DNA of 64,000 nt from Saccharopolyspora phatthalungensis. Its GTDB lineage: Bacteria > Actinomycetota > Actinomycetes > Mycobacteriales > Pseudonocardiaceae. The DNA lies in the NCBI RefSeq assembly GCF_014203395.1, contig NZ_JACHIW010000001.1, positions 2,046,001 to 2,110,000 on the forward strand. The letters run 5' to 3'. Of the stretch, positions 19,133 to 27,283 are shown one piece after another. The notes beneath the pieces are model-generated. The model did not search any database. It was not told the origin of the DNA and saw only the letters and a list, made by a program, of their open reading frames with translations. The number at the start of each line of letters is the position of its first letter. The first letter of the stretch is position 1. Position numbers and translations under genes: made by a program.

Positions 19133-20104
19133 ATGCACACCCTGCTCCGGAAAGCCGCGATCACCGTGCTCAGCGGTGCTTTTCTAGTGGGAACCGCCGC
19201 GACCAGCGTGGCGGCGGTGCCCGAGGAAGGCGCCGCCGACTGGAAAATCCAGTGCGAGTCGAGCGCCAGCGGCAAGGATGGCGCGTTCTACAGGGGCCCC
19301 TCCGCCTCCTACGTCTACGACCGGGCTTTCGGTAAGGGCCCGGCGGTCCCGGGCCTGGACAAGTACACCCCGCAGGGCATTTCGCCTTGGTACAACTGGG
19401 ATGGCAGCGGCAACGACCTGCTGCTTGTGACCTCCTACGGCGCGAAGGGCCAGGACGCCCGCATCGTCGGCATCGACCCGAAGAGCGGCAAGCACGTCGG
19501 CACGGTCGGCATCGCCGAGTCGCACGTCGGCGGCATCACGGTCAGCAAGGGCTGGGCGTTCGTGCAGGGCAGGGACTCGGGCAAGTGGGACACGATCCGC
19601 AAGTACAAGCTGTCCGACCTCAAGGACGCGATGAAGAAGAGCGGCGTCCCGTACCTGAATCAGGACGGCAAGGCACGCCGGGTGTATGCGGCGTCGTTCG
19701 TGTCGAGCTATGGCGACACCTTGTACGCGGGCAAATTCAACGATGGCGGCCGCGGCAAGATGTACTCGTACAAGATCAATGACGACGGCTCGCTGACCAC
19801 GCAGCACGCCTACGAGGTGCCCACCAAGACGCAGGGCCTGATGGTCACCAGGGACAAGTTCATCTTCAGCACGTCCTACGGCCGCACCAAGCGCAGCAAC
19901 ATCTTCGTGGTAGACAAGGGCGCGACGGACATCGACAAGCCGTCCACCAAGTGCTTCCGCGCCCCGAGCATGGCCGAGGGCATCACGGAGTACAACGGCG
20001 CCGCCTACCTGGTCTTCGAGTCGGGTTCCTACAAGTACCGCGACGCCCGCAACGTGATCGAGAACCTGCACAAGGGCAACATCTCCGCCATCACCAACTT
20101 CTGA
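19133..20104 (+). CDS. Secreted beta-propeller-like hypothetical protein
   Basis: 323-residue exported protein. The signal peptide is LLRKAAITVLSGAFLVGTAA, with cleavage near SVAAVPEE. The mature part has repeats reminiscent of propeller blades (YTPQGISPWYNW, GGITVSKGWAFVQGRDSG, LYAGKFNDGGRGKMYSYKI, KTQGLMVTRDKFIFSTSYGR, MAEGITEYNGAAYLVFESGS), with two cysteines. The second of two adjacent ATGs (19133) lies at better distance (5 nt) from GAGAGG. Its function is unknown; it resembles secreted proteins common in Streptomyces and Pseudonocardiaceae. A strong terminator follows. Confidence 0.75.
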   Translation: MHTLLRKAAITVLSGAFLVGTAATSVAAVPEEGAADWKIQCESSASGKDGAFYRGPSASYVYDRAFGKGPAVPGLDKYTPQGISPWYNWDGSGNDLLLVTSYGAKGQDARIVGIDPKSGKHVGTVGIAESHVGGITVSKGWAFVQGRDSGKWDTIRKYKLSDLKDAMKKSGVPYLNQDGKARRVYAASFVSSYGDTLYAGKFNDGGRGKMYSYKINDDGSLTTQHAYEVPTKTQGLMVTRDKFIFSTSYGRTKRSNIFVVDKGATDIDKPSTKCFRAPSMAEGITEYNGAAYLVFESGSYKYRDARNVIENLHKGNISAITNF

Positions 20105-20117
20105 TCAAAAGCCGATC

Positions 20118-20155
20118 AAGCAGCGGCCCGCACACCGGCGGACCGCTGCTTTTTC
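20118..20155 (+). terminator. Rho-independent terminator of the secreted protein gene
   Basis: A 9-bp stem AAGCAGCGG (20118-20126) / CCGCTGCTT (20143-20151) is followed by a T-run (TTTTT), 14 bp after the stop codon. Confidence 0.85.
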
Positions 20156-20265
20156 GTCTGCCGCTGCTGCGAGGCGACGACAGCCCGGACCGCCACGCCG
20201 AGCGCGGTGTTTCTGCTGGCCAGGAAGTGCAGTCAACGTGGTGCGTGAGGAGATCGCGGTGCTGG

Positions 20266-20460
20266 CTACATCGTGATCGAGGTGACGAAGGCGGCCCACT
20301 GCCCGGTTCGGAAGATCAGGATGCCGCCTTGTCGATTTTTGGTATCTCGAACGGCGACAACGTCGCGCATCAGCGCCACTTCGACGCACGCCTGAGAGTT
20401 CGTGGTGTGGCTCGACGTGAACCACGCTGCACTATGAAGCTGTTCTTCTAAGCCTGACAC
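20266..20460 (-). CDS. DUF397 domain protein
   Basis: 64-residue protein with the DUF397 pattern (AWFTSSHTTNSQACVEVAL, then VAVRDTKNRQGGIL and WAAFV). Members are usually encoded next to an XRE regulator with a DUF5753 domain and modulate it in streptomycete development and antibiotic control, sometimes described as toxin-antitoxin-like pairs. The GTG start lies 9 nt after the XRE stop, so the two are cotranscribed. Its base composition is lower in G+C than the surroundings, as for its partner. Confidence 0.85.
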   Translation of the reverse strand: MSGLEEQLHSAAWFTSSHTTNSQACVEVALMRDVVAVRDTKNRQGGILIFRTGQWAAFVTSITM

Positions 20461-20469
20461 CCGGTCAGA

Positions 20470-21327
20470 TTAACTCTTTAGGGTATCGCGGATAAGGTCG
20501 ACAGTGTCTTGTCGACCAAGTGCGAACGTGCTCGCCTCCTCGAAGGAAGCGCTGTACTGAGCCACACGTGCCTGGTCATCGATGAGATCCATCGCAACGG
20601 CTGTCTCCAGCCATGCGAGTCGCGGCAGGCGAGGGCTTGGAAAGGTCAGCACGTGGAAAGTTGAGCTGCCCATCGCGCCATAACTTCCAGCCGTGAATGG
20701 GATGACCCGAAGATCGAGGTTGTCTGGATACTTGTCGATCAAGTCGAGTAGATGGCGGAGTTGTTCCTCCAGGACTGCGGTCCCGCCTACTTGTTGGCGC
20801 AGCGCGGCTTCACCCATGAGGATCGACGCTCGCAGTGGGTCCGCTCCCTGTATGCGGTGCTTACGGCGCATTCGTACTTCGACGCGACGTTCCACTTCGG
20901 ACATCCGAAGGTTCGCTCCGTCGCCTCGATGGATAGCGCGCGCATAGCTCTCGGTCTGGAGAAGGCCGGAGACCAGGATGTTCTCGTAGCTTCGCACCTC
21001 TTCGGCTCCGTGCTCGTATCCGAAGAACCGGAGTAGCTCTGCCGGGTAGATGCCGCCGTAACGTGCCCACCAGCCGCGACCCTCGCAAGTCTTGCGTAGG
21101 GCAACGAGCTCTTCCTGGTCTTCGGGTGGCAGCTCATACACGGCGGTCAGTTGGCGGAGCTTGTCTTCAGCGATCGTGCGCCGACCGTGCTCGATGTTGC
21201 TCATGTAGTTCTGCGTGATTCCAAGGGCTTTGGCGGCATCAGAACCCGTCAGCCCAAGGTTCTCGCGAGCCTCTTTCAGGCGTTGCCCAAGTTCCCAGGC
21301 GGCGAGCGTTGGAGAGGCGGGTGCCAT
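20470..21327 (-). CDS. XRE-family regulator with DUF5753 domain
   Basis: 285-residue regulator. The N-terminal helix-turn-helix (about 10-65) includes LGQRLKEARENLGLTGSDAA and ALGITQNYMSNIEHGRR. The DUF5753 domain covers the rest (YENILVSGLLQTESYARAI, VEVRMRRKHRI, LDLRVIPFTAGSYGAM, HVLTFPSP, VAQYSASFEEASTFAL). The ATG at 21327 has GAAGGG 7 nt upstream. It heads a two-gene unit with DUF397, as in WhiJ-like systems. Lower G+C content and its accessory neighbours suggest horizontal acquisition. Confidence 0.9.
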   Translation of the reverse strand: MAPASPTLAAWELGQRLKEARENLGLTGSDAAKALGITQNYMSNIEHGRRTIAEDKLRQLTAVYELPPEDQEELVALRKTCEGRGWWARYGGIYPAELLRFFGYEHGAEEVRSYENILVSGLLQTESYARAIHRGDGANLRMSEVERRVEVRMRRKHRIQGADPLRASILMGEAALRQQVGGTAVLEEQLRHLLDLIDKYPDNLDLRVIPFTAGSYGAMGSSTFHVLTFPSPRLPRLAWLETAVAMDLIDDQARVAQYSASFEEASTFALGRQDTVDLIRDTLKS

Positions 21328-21518
21328 CAGAATCCCTTCGTTCAGGGCAATACGCGGGCTTTTGTCACATCTAGCACAGAGCACAGCACACTACTGAGTG
21401 ATAGATCAAGAAGTATTTCTTCTGTAACTTCTTGTCTAGGCGGCGGTGCCAGATCGCCTTCCCCTCCCCGTCGATCGGACCGCCGCCGTCTTTCCCTTTC
21501 TCTTTGGAGGTGTTCTTG

Positions 21519-21746
21519 GTGCTGCTTCCCGATTTGCAGCCGCAGCGGCTTGTTTTTTCCTGGCGGCCTTTCGAAGGTTCCCGGCACGGGTTGGAGCCGA
21601 CCGAGCCGCCGTTGCCCGGGCAGGAGCGCTCGACCTTGTGCGGCCGAACGATCAGCGTCGATCGGGCAACCGAGGTCGACTGGCGCGCGGCCACTTGCGA
21701 AGTCTGCTGGTCCGAAGCCAAAGCCCGCCGCGATGCGGCGGGCTGA
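21519..21746 (+). CDS. Small zinc-finger-like protein
   Basis: 75-residue protein divergent from the XRE gene. The GTG start has GGAGG 8 nt upstream. A candidate metal site is formed by one His, CG (LPGQERSTLCGRT) and C-x2-C (TCEVCW), followed by a basic C-terminus (EAKARRDAAG). Small proteins with this LCG...DW..PTCE.CW layout are common beside DUF397/XRE genes in Pseudonocardiaceae, as far as I recall. Function is unknown. It is probably cotranscribed with the next gene. Confidence 0.55.
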   Translation: MLLPDLQPQRLVFSWRPFEGSRHGLEPTEPPLPGQERSTLCGRTISVDRATEVDWRAATCEVCWSEAKARRDAAG

Positions 21747-21798
21747 TCTGTCCAGAGTGGACTGGGTCGAACTGCACGACACTACGCGGAGGTTGGAC

Positions 21799-22269
21799 AT
21801 GGACGTGGTGCTGGGATTCATCAACTCGCCGATGGGCGCGCCGAGCGCGATCGGTGTGCTCGCCGTTGGCGTCGCGTTCGTCGCGGTTTTCCCGCTGCGC
21901 GGCGGGAACGGCCAGCACGCGGGCGCAGGACCGGGTGCGGTCAGCGTCTGGCAGATACGCGACGCCACGCAGTCGGCGGCCACGCGACATCCGGCAGAAA
22001 CGCGCGAGCGGGACACCTTCGACGACATGACGGCCGAACAGTGCCGCGCTTACCTGGCCGATCGCCACCGCCGCATGCTCGTCGCCGAACCGCCGCCTTA
22101 TGTCGGCAAGCACCGCCTCGCGATTGAAGACCTAGTCGACGAAATCTACCCCAAGGTGGCCGTGGCGCTGGCTCCCGCGGCCCTCGCGCACCAAGTATGG
22201 CCCGACGGGATCCGGGTTTCCGCACCGATCCGGACGAAGTCGCTCAGGCCAAGCCGATCTCGTGGGTGA
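21799..22269 (+). CDS. Single-pass membrane hypothetical protein
   Basis: 156-residue protein with one N-terminal hydrophobic segment (APSAIGVLAVGVAFVAVFPL) and a hydrophilic cytoplasmic part (TAEQCRAYLADRHRRML). The ATG is preceded by GGAGG at 6 nt. It lies 52 bp after the zinc-finger-like gene and its 3' end overlaps the convergent tetR by 26 bp. I recognise no family. Confidence 0.6.
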   Translation: MDVVLGFINSPMGAPSAIGVLAVGVAFVAVFPLRGGNGQHAGAGPGAVSVWQIRDATQSAATRHPAETRERDTFDDMTAEQCRAYLADRHRRMLVAEPPPYVGKHRLAIEDLVDEIYPKVAVALAPAALAHQVWPDGIRVSAPIRTKSLRPSRSRG

Positions 22270-22951
22270 GCTCGTGGAGTATCGAGTCGAAGAGCAGGTC
22301 GGCGTGCTGGAGATCGAACGGGAAGCGGCCGAAGACCTCCAGCGCCACGTAGCCGTACAGGCGCACCCACCAGCGCAGCAGGAAGTACACCGCGTCCGGG
22401 CGCAGTGCCTCCTGCGGCACCTCGATGCCCTCGGCGGAGAACGCCGCCGCCAACGCCTCCCGGTTCGCGGGCAGGTCCGGCAGCTCGAACGGCGGTCCCG
22501 CCTGGGAGTCGATCTTCAGTGCCCCCTCGATCAGCAGCGGCCCGACGATTCCCAGGAAGACCCCGGCGAACTGGTCGGCCTGCCACGTCCCCGCCTCGCC
22601 CTGCGGGACGGCGAAGACCAGCGCGAACTCCTCCGGGTGCGTCAGCGCCCAGCGCCGGAACGCCCGGCAAACCCCAAAGATCTTTTCCAGGAAGTCCTCG
22701 CCCACCGGTTCCAGCGCCGCATGCAGCTCGCTCGCCAGGTCGGCGCAGATGTCGTCGCGCAACTGCCGGAGTAGATCTTCGCGGGACTCGTAGTACCGGT
22801 ACAACGCCGGCGCCGTGATGCCGAGCTCCCGGGCGATCGCGCGCAGCGTCACCGCCTCGCGTCCGTGCTCGACGAGCAGCGTCCGCGCGTGCTGCCGGAT
22901 CTCCGCTTCGGTGGCCGCGCGAAGCCGCTCGCGCCGAGTCACCTCGGTCAT
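22244..22951 (-). CDS. TetR-family regulator (WHG-type C-terminal domain)
   Basis: 235-residue regulator. The N-terminal helix-turn-helix spans about residues 8-60 (ARTLLVEHGREAVTLRAIAR, ELGITAPALYRYYESREDLL). The C-terminal ligand-binding domain has FRRWALTHPEEFALVF and LLRWWVRLYGYVALEVFGRF, typical of WHG-domain TetR proteins. The ATG at 22951 is preceded by AGGAG at 6 nt. A long inverted repeat about 120 bp upstream is a likely autoregulatory operator. The ligand and target genes are unknown; the next gene upstream on the opposite strand encodes a redoxin. Confidence 0.9.
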   Translation of the reverse strand: MTEVTRRERLRAATEAEIRQHARTLLVEHGREAVTLRAIARELGITAPALYRYYESREDLLRQLRDDICADLASELHAALEPVGEDFLEKIFGVCRAFRRWALTHPEEFALVFAVPQGEAGTWQADQFAGVFLGIVGPLLIEGALKIDSQAGPPFELPDLPANREALAAAFSAEGIEVPQEALRPDAVYFLLRWWVRLYGYVALEVFGRFPFDLQHADLLFDSILHELTHEIGLA

Positions 22952-23069
22952 GTGCCACTCCTGTGTGTGCTGGACGACCCTGCCCTTCCGATCGGCCGCT
23001 CGTGAGTGTGGCCCATCCGGCCCTCCGATCGGGTGTGCGCGGCCGGCCCCGTCGCCGCGGCGACGCCCA

Positions 23070-23102
23070 GTGAACGGCATTTACGCAGTTGACGGCGTTC
23101 AC
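23070..23102. promoter_or_regulatory. Candidate TetR operator (GTGAACG...CGTTCAC)
   Basis: A perfect 7-bp inverted repeat, GTGAACG (23070-23076) and CGTTCAC (23096-23102), separated by 19 bp. The interior contains near-copies of the half-site (TTTACG, TTGACG), so it may hold two overlapping 13-15-bp palindromes. It lies in the intergenic region between tetR (start 22951) and the redoxin gene. Confidence 0.45.
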
Positions 23103-23269
23103 CTCACGGTAACCGGCGCGGGCTCCGGTCACCAGCAGTCGGCCACCAGAAAGGGGCGCGCTCCCGGATCTCCGAGTCGCAGTGTCGGACAGTCCATAGT
23201 GGATTCTCGGTGGACGCCGAGTGCGAACGCGAACTAAGAACCGCGCGGTGACCTGCACATTGCGGTGTG

Positions 23270-23295
23270 GGAATAAACTCACCCCGCTCCGTGTG
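23270..23295 (+). promoter_or_regulatory. Possible SigR-type promoter of the redoxin gene
   Basis: GGAAT (23270-23274) is followed after 18 bp by GTG (23293-23295), close to the GGAAT-N18-GTT thiol-stress consensus, about 50 bp before the redoxin start. The third base of the -10 deviates. Mycoredoxin-type genes are known SigR/SigH targets, which supports it. Confidence 0.35.
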
Positions 23296-23345
23296 CCGCT
23301 GCACCGGCTAGGTTCACCGAAGATGCCTACGACTCAGGAGGCAAG

Positions 23346-23678
23346 ATGACCGCCGTCGTCCAGGAAGTCGTCGTCTACACCCGGCCCGGCTGCCCGTTCT
23401 GCACCTCGCTGCGAGCCGGGTTGCGGCGCCAGGGGCTGGCCTTCACTGAGGTGAACATCTGGGAGGACCCGGCGGCGGCAGCAGTGGTGCGCTCCATCGC
23501 CGATGGCAACGAGACGGTGCCGACCGTGGTCGTCGGCGACTGGCAGGCGGTCAACCCCTCGGCGGGCAGTGTGCTTTCCGCGGTCGGCGAGCACGCGCCG
23601 CACCTGCTTCCGGAGCGGCAGCCAGGCCCGGTCGAAGGTGCGTTGAATGCTTTGGGGCTGCGCAAGGTCCGCGACTGA
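23346..23678 (+). CDS. Glutaredoxin/mycoredoxin-like protein
   Basis: 110-residue thioredoxin-fold protein with the redox motif C16-P-F-C19 (VVYTRPGCPFCTSLRAGL) and the cis-Pro segment ETVPTVVVGD. It would reduce mixed disulfides, in actinomycetes with mycothiol as the likely cofactor. The C-terminal extension (PERQPGPVEGALNALGLRK) goes beyond a minimal 80-residue redoxin. The ATG has GGAGG 6 nt upstream. It is monocistronic and lies beyond tetR. Confidence 0.88.
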   Translation: MTAVVQEVVVYTRPGCPFCTSLRAGLRRQGLAFTEVNIWEDPAAAAVVRSIADGNETVPTVVVGDWQAVNPSAGSVLSAVGEHAPHLLPERQPGPVEGALNALGLRKVRD

Positions 23679-23975
23679 TCGTGCCGGGCCAGCGGCCCGA
23701 TTTCCGCGACCGACGGCGCTCTCACTGGGGGCCGACCGTACGGGGGGCGTTACGGCCGGCCCACAGCAGGTTGTGATCGTCAGCTGCGCGATACCGGCGA
23801 ACAACAACCCACTTAGTTTGACGTCCGGCTACGCCGAAAAGATCCACAGTCGACCCGAAGTTAGCTCGAACGGTGGATTCCATTTGGGCGATCCTCCACT
23901 GTGGCTTCCGCCACACGATTGTTGCCGCTCACAAACCAATCCGGCCGAATTCCGGTCGTCTCGTGCGCGTGCGCG

Positions 23976-24016
23976 AACGGCCCGTTCGCCGCTGTTCTGA
24001 AGGCGAACGGGCCGTT
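23976..24016. terminator. Long perfect hairpin, no U-tract
   Basis: A 15-bp perfect stem, AACGGCCCGTTCGCC (23976-23990) with GGCGAACGGGCCGTT (24002-24016), and an 11-nt loop. It lies about 40 bp beyond the 3' end of the minus-strand small gene at 24058 and about 300 bp after the redoxin gene, and could end both. The gene-free stretch 23679-24057 shows nothing else I can support. Confidence 0.55.
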
Positions 24017-24057
24017 GGCGTGCTACCCGGTGCGGCCTGGGTGGCGTGGGCTGGGAA

Positions 24058-24345
24058 TCACTCCGAAGACGGGGCAGTCCCGGCCGAAGCGGCCGGGGAC
24101 TGCGCTGGGCGAGCTTGACTGGTGTCGACGGGCTCGCCCGGGATCGGATCGGTCCCGCCGAGCAGTACGCCCGTCGGTGGCGGCAGTCTGTCCGATGCGG
24201 TCCCGGGGGTCGGGTCCGCATCGCTCGTCCCGTCATCGGATGCGGCGGGCAGTTGGCTGGCGAAAAGGTTCACGACGGCGGCCAGCGGCTCGGCGAACCA
24301 GTCGAGGCGCTGGTTTGCGTCGGGGATCAGGGTGCTCGTTGCCAT
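24058..24345 (-). CDS. Hypothetical small protein
   Basis: 95 residues. The N-terminal 32 residues look folded (STLIPDANQRLDWFAEPLAA, VVNLFASQLP). The rest is disordered, rich in Pro, Asp, Ser and Thr. Third-position G+C is high, as in real genes here, but the ATG has only a weak upstream GCAGG. No family is recognised. It is divergent from ptsI. Confidence 0.4.
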   Translation of the reverse strand: MATSTLIPDANQRLDWFAEPLAAVVNLFASQLPAASDDGTSDADPTPGTASDRLPPPTGVLLGGTDPIPGEPVDTSQARPAQSPAASAGTAPSSE

Positions 24346-24542
24346 GCCCACAGCCTGCTGTTTCCGGGTTCCGGCCGGATCCGTACGGCTACTCAGGTGT
24401 TACTCATCGGTAGTCGAGTCGCTGCGACATTTGGGGGAGGTAAGAACCACTGTCGTCACCGGGTGTGTTCACGTTGGCCCTGGTAGCCGGGCCGAACGGG
24501 GTACTCATGCCTACGATCGCCCCACGGGCCGATTGAGGAGGG

Positions 24543-24558
24543 TATGGTCTAGACAATG
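24543..24558. promoter_or_regulatory. DasR-type operator (dre) at ptsI
   Basis: TGGTCTAGACAA (24545-24556) matches the core DasR palindrome TGGTCTAGACCA at 11 of 12 positions and overlaps the ptsI ATG. DasR, a GntR-family repressor that responds to glucosamine-6-phosphate, controls N-acetylglucosamine PTS genes including ptsI in Streptomyces and Saccharopolyspora. Binding here would block transcription or elongation at the start codon. Confidence 0.7.
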
Positions 24559-26193
24559 TCGCGCTTGACTGGTGTCGGAGTCAGCTCCGGCCGCGCTTCG
24601 GGACCGGTTGTCCGGGTCGCCGACTCCTTGCCCGAACCGCCCGTCACCCCCGCGCCCGCCGACCCGACCGCCGAAGCGGCGCGCATCCGGCCGGCCGCCG
24701 ATGCCGTGGCCGACCGGCTGTTCCAGCGGGCCGGCCGAGTTGAGGGCGACGCGAAAGCGGTCTTGGAGACGACCGCCGCGATGGCGATCGACCCGGCGCT
24801 GATCTCGCAGGCCGAACAACTCGTCACCGGCCGCTCATTGCCCGCGCCGCGCGCGGTGCACGAGGCCGCCAACGGCTTCGCGGACGCGCTGCGGGAAGCC
24901 GGAGATTACCTGGCCGAACGCGCCCGGGACGTGCAGGACGTCCGGGACCGGATCATCGCCGAGCTGTCCGGAGTGACACCGCCCGGCATCCCCGAATTCG
25001 AGCGGCCGAGCGTCCTTATAGCCCGCGACCTCGCGCCCGCCGACACCGCCGACCTCGACCCGGATCTGGTGCTCGCGCTGGTCACCGAGGAAGGCGGTCC
25101 GACCAGCCACACCGCGATCTTGGCGCGGGCACTGGGCATTCCGGCCGTGGTCGCGGTCCGCGGGCTGCTCGCGGTGCCGGACCTGGTCGGCGCGGTCGTG
25201 GACGGCGACCGCGGTTCGGTCGAAACCTCCGGCCAGGCGGTGGCCGTCCAGGTCGCGGAACGAGCCGGGGTCGGCGAATGGAACGGCGTCGGTGCCACCG
25301 CGGACGGCGTGCCGGTCAAGGTCGTCGCGAACGTCGGATCGGCCGCCGACGCGCGTGCCGCCGTCGCGGCCGACGCCCAGGGAGTCGGCCTGTTCCGCAC
25401 CGAGTTCTGCTATCTCGGGGCCGATGACGAGCCGGCTATTGAGACGCAGCGGACCGCGTACCACGAGGTGATCGCGCCGTTCGCGGGCAAGCCCGTCATC
25501 GTCCGCACGCTCGACGCCGGTGCGGACAAGCCGCTGCCCTTCCTCGGCATGGGGGTGGAGCCGAACCCGGCGCTCGGCGTGCGCGGTCTGCGGGTGGCCT
25601 TCGACCGGCCCGACGTGCTGGAACGGCAGCTGGAGGCGATCGTCGGTGCCACGGCAGATTCCGCCGCCGAGGTGTCCGTGATGGCTCCGATGGTCGCCAC
25701 CGTCGACGAAGCCGCCTGGTTCGCCGACCGGGTGCGGGCCGCGGGACTGCCGCGCGCCGGAGTGATGATCGAGGTCCCGGCCGCCGCGTTGAGCGCGGCG
25801 GAAATCCTCGACGCCGTCGACTTCGTCAGCATAGGCACCAACGACCTCGCCCAGTACGTCTTCGCCGCGGACCGGATGGCGGGCGCACTCGCCCAGCTCA
25901 ACGACCCCTGGCAGCCTGCGTTGCTGCGGCTGATCGCCAAGGTCGGCGACGCGGGACGGGAGCTCGACAAGCCCGTCGGCGTGTGCGGCGAGGCGGCGTC
26001 CGACCCGCTGCTGGCCGGCGTCCTCGCCGGGCTCGGCGTGACCAGCCTGTCGATGGCTGCCGGCGCTGTCCCGGCGGTCGGCGCCGCGCTCGCTAAGCAC
26101 CCGTTCGCGACCTTCCGGCAAGCTGCCGACGCGGCGCTGTCCGCACCGACCCCGTCCAGGGCCCGCGAAGCGGTCCGCGCCGCCCTCGACTGA
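24556..26193 (+). CDS. ptsI: PTS enzyme I (phosphoenolpyruvate-protein phosphotransferase)
   Basis: 545-residue cytoplasmic enzyme that autophosphorylates from phosphoenolpyruvate and passes phosphate to HPr. The phospho-histidine is H185 in GGPTSHTAILARALG. The PEP-binding barrel has GVGLFRTEFCYL, RTLDAGADKPLPFLG, ALGVRGLRV, MIEVPAA, FVSIGTNDLAQY and the active-site Cys in GVCGEAASD. The only reasonable start is ATG 24556; AGGAGG lies 14 nt upstream, with the dre palindrome in between. No ptsH or EII gene is adjacent, so those are encoded elsewhere. Confidence 0.95.
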   Translation: MSRLTGVGVSSGRASGPVVRVADSLPEPPVTPAPADPTAEAARIRPAADAVADRLFQRAGRVEGDAKAVLETTAAMAIDPALISQAEQLVTGRSLPAPRAVHEAANGFADALREAGDYLAERARDVQDVRDRIIAELSGVTPPGIPEFERPSVLIARDLAPADTADLDPDLVLALVTEEGGPTSHTAILARALGIPAVVAVRGLLAVPDLVGAVVDGDRGSVETSGQAVAVQVAERAGVGEWNGVGATADGVPVKVVANVGSAADARAAVAADAQGVGLFRTEFCYLGADDEPAIETQRTAYHEVIAPFAGKPVIVRTLDAGADKPLPFLGMGVEPNPALGVRGLRVAFDRPDVLERQLEAIVGATADSAAEVSVMAPMVATVDEAAWFADRVRAAGLPRAGVMIEVPAAALSAAEILDAVDFVSIGTNDLAQYVFAADRMAGALAQLNDPWQPALLRLIAKVGDAGRELDKPVGVCGEAASDPLLAGVLAGLGVTSLSMAAGAVPAVGAALAKHPFATFRQAADAALSAPTPSRAREAVRAALD

Positions 26194-26218
26194 ATCCTCC
26201 GGTTGCCTTGGACACCGC

Positions 26219-26236
26219 CGATTTCGCGCGAAATCG
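26219..26236. repeat. Dispersed GATTTC-N4-GAAATC palindrome, copy 2
   Basis: A perfect 18-bp palindrome (GATTTCGCGCGAAATC plus one flanking base pair), 25 bp after the ptsI stop. It lies between convergent ptsI and the SARP gene and probably acts as a two-way terminator or binding site. Confidence 0.65.
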
Positions 26237-26263
26237 CCTCGAACAATTCACACTTTGTGGGGG

Positions 26264-27043
26264 TTAAGCCCGGGATCGGGCGAGGACCGGGCGCACCAGG
26301 TCTCGCAGGTGCGGCGACGGCTCGATGCCGAGCTCGCGGTCCAGCAGCCGCTCGTAGCGCTGGTAGTGGCGGACCGCCTGCGCCGGATTGGCCTGCTGCA
26401 GCAGCACCTTGACCACCGCGCAGTGCGCCGTCTCCCGGAACGGCTCCACCTGGGTCGCGGCCTGCGCGATCTCCAACGCCGTCGCCAGATGCCGGGACTG
26501 CACCAGCCGTTCCGCGGCCATCTCCAGCGCATGCACCTGCAACTGCTGCAGGCGCTCGCGTTCCGTCAGCACCCAGTCGTCGTACCAGCCGGGCAGGAGC
26601 GGGGCGTGCCGCGCCAAGTCGCGGCCAATCTCCGCGCAGTCCGCGGGCGATTCGGTTGGGTCCTGGCGCAAAAGGTAGCGACCGGCGGCGACCAGGCCAT
26701 CGACGTCCAGTGACACCAGCGGCGCGAGTTCAAGCTCGTGCGAGGTGCTGATCACCGCGCCCTGCGCACGCTGGCGCACCCGCCACAGCGTGGTCCGAAG
26801 ATTCGCCAGCGCGCTCTGGTCGTCACTCTCCGGCCACAAAACACCGGCCACGTAGTCACGTTGCGTGCGTCCGCGCAGCGCCAGGAAGGCGAGCAGCCGT
26901 TGCCCATTGCTGGACATCGGCACGCCATCGCCCCCCGCGTGCAGGTCCCACCCGCCGAGCAGCGACAGCCGGAATTGCTGATCGGGCTGCGCCGGGGTCC
27001 GTGCACGTCGGCGTGTCATCGGACGCACTGTTCCACCGGTCAT
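26264..27043 (-). CDS. SARP-type transcriptional activator (wHTH + BTAD)
   Basis: 259-residue SARP-family regulator. The N-terminal OmpR-like winged helix spans about residues 24-95 (FRLSLLGGWDLHAGGDGVPM, LLAFLALRG, VLWPESDDQSALANLRTTLW). The bacterial transcriptional activation domain follows (about 110-255: LLPGWYDDWVLTERERLQQL, AVRHYQRYERLLDRELGIEP). SARPs activate peptide and antibiotic biosynthesis genes by binding direct heptamers at 11-bp spacing. Three such heptamers lie in the promoter of the nearby peptide genes (29200-29228). The ATG at 27043 has a GGGGG-rich RBS. It follows the protease gene on the same strand, after a terminator, so it has its own promoter or partial readthrough. 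Confidence 0.88.
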   Translation of the reverse strand: MTGGTVRPMTRRRARTPAQPDQQFRLSLLGGWDLHAGGDGVPMSSNGQRLLAFLALRGRTQRDYVAGVLWPESDDQSALANLRTTLWRVRQRAQGAVISTSHELELAPLVSLDVDGLVAAGRYLLRQDPTESPADCAEIGRDLARHAPLLPGWYDDWVLTERERLQQLQVHALEMAAERLVQSRHLATALEIAQAATQVEPFRETAHCAVVKVLLQQANPAQAVRHYQRYERLLDRELGIEPSPHLRDLVRPVLARSRA

Positions 27044-27238
27044 AGTTCCCCCCTCGACAGGCCTGCCACAGGGCTTCAGGGGGGCGACACGGCTTGCCGT
27101 CCCTTCCCCAGAAACCCGGAGCACCGGCGGGGACGCCGGAAGCAGGTCCCACATCCGTGCCTATCGGGGGTGCTCCGGTCGGTTGTTACGGCACTACTCA
27201 CCGTGATTTTCGGTTCTGAACTGGCTGCGATACGTATG

Positions 27239-27269
27239 TGGGGCTCCCACACCCCCCGTGGGAGCCCCA
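27239..27269 (-). terminator. Hairpin terminator after the M50 protease gene
   Basis: A perfect 12-bp stem, TGGGGCTCCCAC (27239-27250) with GTGGGAGCCCCA (27258-27269), and a 7-nt loop, 15 bp beyond the protease stop on the minus strand. It separates the protease from the SARP gene. Confidence 0.75.
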
Positions 27270-27283
27270 TGAAGGAGCACAAC

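Noticed and set aside
21446..22030. 194-codon plus-strand frame overlapping the zinc-finger-like and membrane genes
   Set aside because: The other frame has two genes with good Shine-Dalgarno sites and a Cys motif; this one is Arg/Ala-rich filler.
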